Positions 59,701 to 64,000 of a stretch of DNA of 64,000 bases are shown here, one piece after another (position 1 is the first letter of the stretch; every line of letters starts with the position of its first letter). Under the pieces are notes generated by a model. The model was not told where the DNA came from, did not search any database, and saw only the letters and a program-made list of their open reading frames with translations. Both the position numbers and the translations under genes were made by a program. Location: NCBI GenBank assembly GCA_014526335.1, contig JACTAT010000001.1, forward strand, positions 3,338,596 through 3,402,595. The letters are read 5' to 3'. The stretch is from Chrysaora quinquecirrha. Its lineage: Eukaryota > Cnidaria > Scyphozoa > Semaeostomeae > Pelagiidae.

Positions 59701-62700
59701 GTAATTGATATGGTATTGTCATCAGCAAAATTACAAAGAGATCCCTCACTTAAATTATAGAAAATATCATTGATGAAAATATTAAAAAGAAGAGGTCCTA
59801 GAATAGAGCCTTGTGGCACACCTAGTTCTAGATTGCCCCACTCACTGTAGCGTCCTTTCACTTTAACTTTTTGTTTTCTTTCAGAAAGATAGCTTTTTAG
59901 CAGTGATAGAGAGTTGTATTCCACACCATAGGCGTGTAATTTAGCGAGAAGAAGATTCTTTGGTAAACAATCGAAGGCCTTTGATAAATCCATTAAGACA
60001 GCACCTATATGTTTATTATTTTCTAGTCCACACCTCCAATCTTCTATTAGTCTAAATAGAGCATGTTGAGAGGAAAAGTGTTTCCTATACGCGCATAAAT
60101 ATCTTGAGAATTTTTGCTCGAAAAATGGCGAGAGTTGGAGCTCAATTGCTTTCTCGAAAACCTTAGAGAACGTTGTAAGTAAACTAATTAACTAAGTAAG
60201 TAAACTAAGTAATAAATAAACTAACTAATAAACTAATAAATAATAAACAATAAATAATAAATAATAAATAATAAATAATAAATAATAAATAATAAATAAT
60301 AAATAATAATAAATAATAAATAATACTAACTAATAAACTAACTAATAAACTAAGTAACCTGAGTCGTAGTTATTGCTGTTTAGTTAAACTGCTGGACGCT
60401 CAAACTGTTGATCATCATCGTGTTATCATGACATCGTGTTAGATCATCATCGTCTTCAGCAATGATGCATATCGAAATTACTGAATCAAAATGCCTGCCA
60501 AAAGTCTTGGAACACAGGAACTATTTTCACTTCATCTATAGCAGCTGAAACCCCTCTCCCCGTAAACAATGTTGGTTTGTGACCATGGAGAGTGTCCCAC
60601 AAGCACACACAATGCATTTTATGAAATTTCAGAGTGCAGAAGAACAGAACCACATTTTCTTGGGGGAAAGGGGGTTGATTTCCTGTATTTTCCAGCAAGA
60701 AAGGGAAGAAGAGTCATATTTTTCGAAAACTGGGGGGCATTCCAAGGATTCTTGGCAGACATTATAATATTCTTTTTTGTTTACCCTAACAACTAACAAC
60801 GGTACGGTAGTTTGCCTTAAATGTACAGATAGATCAAACTACCTTTTCTTTATGATGATGACGACGTTTTTTCTTCGCATGGTCGTCTTCCTCCTCATCC
60901 GATGATGATTCTTCTTCCGATGATTCCTGCTTCTTCTTCTTTTCTTCTCCTCTTCTTTTTCTCAGCTTCTGAGTCACTCTCATCTTCCTCAGATACTTCC
61001 GGTTGTCTCTTCTTCACCGTTACAATCCGCTTTCCCTGTTTCCTGTCACGTGTCACCACAACTTCTTCTTTCTCGCTTGCATCTTCCGCTTCTGATGGTT
61101 CTTCCGACGGACTTCTTTGACGTTTCTGTCTACGCGCTTGTTCCATCTGCTTGGCTTTTTCGATTTCTTCTTGTTTCTTCTTCCTTTCACGTTTCTCACG
61201 TAATTTCTTCCTTTCATCTTCAGAGTCACTTGATGATTCTGAATCAGATTCATCAGCTCGTTTCTTTGCTTTGCCCTAAATTGAAAACATACAAGACTTC
61301 AATTAGAAATACATGTGACAAGTGATTATCTGTCTTACCTTCTTAAGTTACAAAGCTCTGACAAGCGAAGCCCTTACTAAGATAAATTAAATTTGATCGA
61401 TCAGTCATAACTACAAGATAATCTATAGAAACAGAGATCCTCCGAGATAAATTCCCCAAGGTTGTCTCTCATTCAAACTACAGTACGACAAACTGCAAGG
61501 AAATCCAAAGTCCCAAGATATAACTTTGAATATGTGAAAAGAGGCTTCCCCGTATTCAGCTCTTACTGCACAGAACGGTATCCCTATCACCATCAGGAAC
61601 TGCCAACCTTCTTGCAATTCAAAAGAAACTTAGCAGCCCACCTAAAGAGTTGAATAAAACATGAAACAAGACTCTCTAGAAGGGCAGCAACTAAGCCATA
61701 ACAGTTCTAACATTCCTTCTACATATAATAAATTGAATTAGAGCTTATACTTTTAACTTGTACTAATATATGCTGTATGGATTTTGTGTTATAAATAATC
61801 CAATATGAAAATGAATATGAACTGAAGCTGAGACGAATAAGAATATTACCGCTCTTGCTGGTGATGGTGACGCAGACCAGTCTTCACTTGCGGAGCGCCT
61901 TCTCCTCCTTTGTGGCGGTGATTGGCGAACTTGACGTCTTTGCAGTGGACTGAACTCGCGGCGTCTTCTTATAGGTGACTGGCGTCTAGGTGACGGAGAG
62001 CGGCGTCTTTGGATGCGCCTTGGTGATTCAGACGGCGATCGAAAGCGTCTTTGGCGAACAGGCGATTCCCTTCGGAATCTACGTGGCGGTGATTCTGGCG
62101 TTGGTGATCGGCGGCGTCTGTTCGGAGGGTGATATGGTGAGCGGTTTCTTTGTTGCCTGGGTGGCGAGCGTCGTCGACGTTGAGGTGATTCTGATCTAGA
62201 GCGTCTGTCTATTTTGCGCTGCGGATGAGGATGACGGCGATCATCTTTTGGTTCTTTTTCTGGAGTGGGACTCGCTGATGAGGAACGCGATCTGCAAAAG
62301 AGGGCAGAAAGAAATAGAATTATCTCACTGTTGAAACGACTATAAAACTTAGTAAGGTTCAAAGTTGAGTGTTTAGCATAAAGATTTACGAAGCAGCATT
62401 TGCCTTTTTGCCACGTCACAAAACCTTGTTTGACAAGCAGAATTCGCTAAGCAATACTCTTCAATGTATGTTCGTCTCGAGCCAAAAATGCTTGACAAGC
62501 AATGTTTTGCCATGGCCAAACGGTCAAACATTGTTTGTCAAACATTTGAGATTTGCTTTACAAGCAATGTTTGAACATTTGGCCAAGTTCCAAAACATTG
62601 CTGGACAAGCAGAATTCCTTCAGCAATATTTTTGAAAATCTTCAAAACATTTTATGCTTCTATCTAGAAAATGTTTGACGAGTAGCATTTTGTAGTGCAG

Positions 62701-64000
62701 CCAAAGGATCAAACATGGTGCTTTACAACCAAAGGTCAAATGTTTGACAAACGATGCTTGGCTATTTGGCCAGGGCCTTGTCGCGCAGGAAAAGCTGAAG
62801 GTGAAATGGTGTTTTCGCGCCAGTCACTAGGATCTCAGTAGTAGGTTAACTAATAGAGATCTCAACCCTGGCTAGGCTAAAACCCTGACCACACTGAGCT
62901 CCTGACACCACGAGTCAGCTGGATTACACCACGACGTCACCGCACCTTCAATTTCGCAATCAATTTCGGTGTGTTCCTTACATTTTAAAGCCTAAATTAC
63001 CACGAGTAGAAGGGACGAAACTTCGTTCTGCAGCTTACACTTTTTTACAAGAAACTAAGATTTTTCTTCAGTACTCAAAGTTTCTTAGTTTTAGGACAAT
63101 TTTGGTACTGAAAGTTTCTTAGCAGTTTCTTAGCGATCAAATTCTTTTAGTGCCAAAACAGGAAATTGACACTTAAATTTGACAATTAGAAGAAGCAATA
63201 CAATTCACGTATACATCAGCAGTAGCAAAAAAAAGTAAAAAAAATGACAAAATGAAAAAAAAATAAAAATAAAAAAAAATTTATATATAGTTTTGAAAAT
63301 GGATATGCGAAAGATTATTAGTATCTTAAAATTTCAGTGTTATTGATGTATCCTGTATTTCTTTTTAGTTTCATGTATTTTAAACTTTAATTTACGGCAT
63401 AAACTAGATAAGCGTTGCTTTTTTTAAGGTCGTGTAGAATACGCATTTTTCTAGATTTTTAGATTCCTTGTACTTATATTAGATTTTTGCATTCTACAAA
63501 TAAAAATGATATGATATGATATATGATATGTTCTTTTGTAAAAATAGACACTTATGGTGTAACAGAAGTTCGTTTTTTGATGCTATATTTCTAATTCTAA
63601 AGATTGTTGAGACCTGCGGGTTTCTTGTCATTTTGTGTCGAGTACTGAAAGTTTCTTAACAAATATTGATCTCAGTACTGAGTTTCTTATAAACGGGTTT
63701 CTTGTAAAAAAATAGTGTATGCTAAGAAAGAGCCAAAATATAACTCTAGATGATCACCTTTTAGTTCTATATCCTCTTCGTTGTGTTTTATCAGATTTGT
63801 GATATGGTGGCGATTCTTCATCACGTTTCTTACGTTTCTCCTCCTCAGGTGATTTTGATCTTTCCTTTGCACTTTCATCAGATGAAGACTGATCCTTCTT
63901 TTTTCAATGGCCTCGTTTTCTTTCTTAACAGCCTTAACTGGAGACGAGGCTTGTGGTTTATCAGCGGAAGGGTTTTTACGTCTGTCTGGTGATGGAGACC
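56760..64000 (-). CDS. SRRM1: SRRM1-family SR-rich splicing cofactor (5' end outside window, two apparent frameshifts)
   Basis: SRRM1 (SRm160) is a nuclear-matrix splicing coactivator associated with the exon-junction complex. Exons from the right edge: 63758-64000+ (partial), 61850-62291 (RS domain, dense SPRRR/RRRRSP repeats), 60843-61275, 58191-58730 (Lys/Glu/Ser-rich), 57660-57791 (KHRKHKK basic tract) and 56760-56888 (NADLERTLREKALQSMQ, ending SESSSE). The last exon matches the SRRM1 C-terminus (DLEKHLREKALRSM), separating it from other SR-rich proteins. The N-terminal PWI domain is expected to the right. Two exons change frame in purine tracts: near 60940-60960 one base appears extra, and at the A6 run 63899-63904 one base appears missing. 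The same exons read on in the other frame with conserved acidic/basic composition, so I favour assembly or sequencing error over a pseudogene. Confidence 0.87.
57338..57606. mobile_element. MITE family 4, full copy with TTA duplication
   Basis: TTA then GGCTCTGGCGAAACGATCAA at the left, GATCGTTTGGCCCGGGCC then TTA at the right. Size and internal AACATT motifs match the 27-kb copy. It lies in the SRRM1 intron before the KHRKHKK exon. Confidence 0.8.
58785..60180 (-). mobile_element. 5'-truncated non-LTR retrotransposon (LINE) in SRRM1 intron
   Basis: The element encodes the C-terminal two-thirds of a LINE reverse transcriptase plus tail. The open frame extends upstream of the Met at 59993 to about 60180 (FEKAIELQLSPFFEQKFSRY), where it runs into an AATA-rich repeat. 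Downstream of the ORF the sequence ends in repeated ACAATT units (about 58790-58810), like the short tandem 3' tails of CR1/Jockey-type LINEs. It is inserted in the same orientation as SRRM1. Confidence 0.8.
58890..59993 (-). CDS. LINE reverse transcriptase, C-terminal part
   Basis: 367 codons from the first Met, with no internal stops. RT motifs in order: MDLSKAFDCLPKNLL (catalytic Asp), GVPQGSILGPLLFNIFIND, and LCNFADDNTI, a FADD form of the YADD box with both Asp present. LGVDIDNHLKFDSHVDKICK follows, and a C-terminal part with GPKIWNSLPAEI typical of Jockey/CR1-like elements in cnidarians. The endonuclease and N-terminal RT motifs are missing, so the copy is dead on arrival, but the intact frame points to recent insertion. 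Confidence 0.9.
   Translation of the reverse strand: MDLSKAFDCLPKNLLLAKLHAYGVEYNSLSLLKSYLSERKQKVKVKGRYSEWGNLELGVPQGSILGPLLFNIFINDIFYNLSEGSLCNFADDNTISITATDTNSLIQLIKINTKICIDWFKTNEMTANPSKFQAIAIGNKDKQFDHFEIDNSLKIKIDNTVTLLGVDIDNHLKFDSHVDKICKKAARQLNSLKRLAKYMGEREKKIIINSFILCHFNYCPLVWMLCSKGSLDKLEKINERALRLVYSDYASSYEMLLAKSNETTIHVQTIRLLAFEIYKTLNDLNPSFMKDYFLEKHIDHDLRITKPLQIPKVKTTNYGIKSLSFQGPKIWNSLPAEIKSARNNKEFKSLIKTWFLNKKCACSFCNK
60180..60365. repeat. (AATA/AATAATA)n simple repeat at LINE 5' junction
   Basis: About 180 bp of ACTAACTAAT, AATAATAAAT and similar units exactly where the LINE frame breaks off. This may be the target of insertion or filler generated at the 5' junction. Confidence 0.85.
61440..61655 (+). 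pseudogene. Possible LINE C-terminal remnant
   Basis: The plus-strand frame ends ELPTFLQFKRNLAAHLKS, similar in style to the last residues of cnidarian LINE polyproteins (LP...FK..L..HL). The preceding residues lack the usual WNSLP motif, so the copy is degenerate. The orientation is opposite to the LINE at 58.9 kb. Confidence 0.35.
62400..62782. mobile_element. MITE family 4, long diverged copy
   Basis: Carries GGCCAAACGGTCAAACATTG, AAACATTTGAGATTTGCTTT, AAGCAATGTTTGAACATTTG and a right end GCTATTTGGCCAGGGCCTTG. Like the 51.8-kb copy it has extra internal units compared with the 27-kb copy. SINE family-1 copy c follows. Confidence 0.7.
62808..62955 (-). mobile_element. SINE family 1, copy c
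   Basis: Reverse-orientation family blocks: CCAGTCACTAGGATCTCAGT, CTCAACCCTGGCTAGG, CACACTGAGCTCCTGACA and CACCACGACGTCACCG. The stretch after GGCTAGG is shortened compared with copy a. It lies in an SRRM1 intron, directly after a family-4 MITE; at 28.95 kb the same two families are also joined. Confidence 0.55.
63038..63717. mobile_element. TA-flanked element, CACTTTTTTACAAGAAAC ends
   Basis: The left end CACTTTTTTACAAGAAAC and right end GTTTCTTGTAAAAAAATAGTG (one short gap) are inverted and flanked by TA at 63036-63037 and 63718-63719. AGTACTGAAAGTTTCTTA motifs repeat near both ends. The termini recall the CACACTTTTTTTTT element at 33 kb, suggesting related Tc1/mariner-type families. The middle includes an ATGAT-rich microsatellite near 63507-63530. 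No transposase was seen. Confidence 0.7.

Noticed and set aside
61990..62199. Plus-strand hydrophobic frame (IYVAVILALVIGGV) resembling a membrane protein
   Set aside because: It is the complement of the SRRM1 RS domain; SPRRR repeats read in reverse give hydrophobic residues.
1..64000. Functional tRNA, snRNA or full rRNA genes
   Set aside because: Only SINE-type tRNA-like segments and a partial 5S-like segment were found; none has a complete, paired structure on inspection.

Overview
The window is nuclear DNA of an animal. Its genes have many short exons with GT/AG borders, long repeat-filled introns, SINE- and MITE-like repeats, a LINE, a Penelope-like remnant and a hAT-like element. The LINE and Penelope protein styles resemble those I associate with cnidarians, probably Anthozoa. 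That placement is an inference from memory; no search was run.

Layout. (1) 254-16463, + strand: the 3' part of GOPC/PIST (end of the coiled coil, PDZ domain, C-terminal tail). Its introns hold a ~0.7 kb TGAC tetranucleotide array and, in the last intron, a ~10 kb satellite of about 54 monomers of ~195 bp. (2) 17091-33988, - strand: PITRM1/PreP, the mitochondrial presequence protease, in about 29 exons, converging on GOPC. Its introns carry most of the MITE and SINE insertions, including a nested hAT/fold-back/Penelope composite at 20.1-22.0 kb. (3) 35965-41606, - strand: CEP57-type centrosomal protein. (4) 42054-43034, - strand: SURF6, one open exon. (5) 43129-44049, + strand: MNAT1/MAT1, one open exon, head to head with SURF6 over 94 bp. 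(6) 45241-55070, - strand: CEP85-type centrosomal coiled-coil protein, its introns full of TTAG, TTAATC and TCAAG arrays. (7) 56760 to beyond 64000, - strand: SRRM1-type SR-rich splicing cofactor, with a 5'-truncated LINE in one intron and two apparent single-base frameshifts.

Functionally this is a housekeeping neighbourhood: Golgi/PDZ trafficking, mitochondrial peptide degradation, centrosome (two genes), nucleolar ribosome assembly, CDK-activating kinase/TFIIH and splicing. The only arrangement that itself implies shared control is the SURF6-MNAT1 divergent pair.

The less ordinary material is in the repeats. The GOPC intronic satellite repeats a near-perfect 5' splice site in the sense of its host gene. 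Two MITE families abut sharing one TTA target. A fold-back tRNA-related SINE has a 14-bp target duplication. A Penelope endonuclease-end remnant sits inside a hAT-like element with an 8-bp duplication. A 5S rRNA-like fragment lies downstream of PITRM1. I saw no prokaryotic-type system or CRISPR array. All protein identities rest on recalled family sequences, and exon borders are read by eye (within a few bases).
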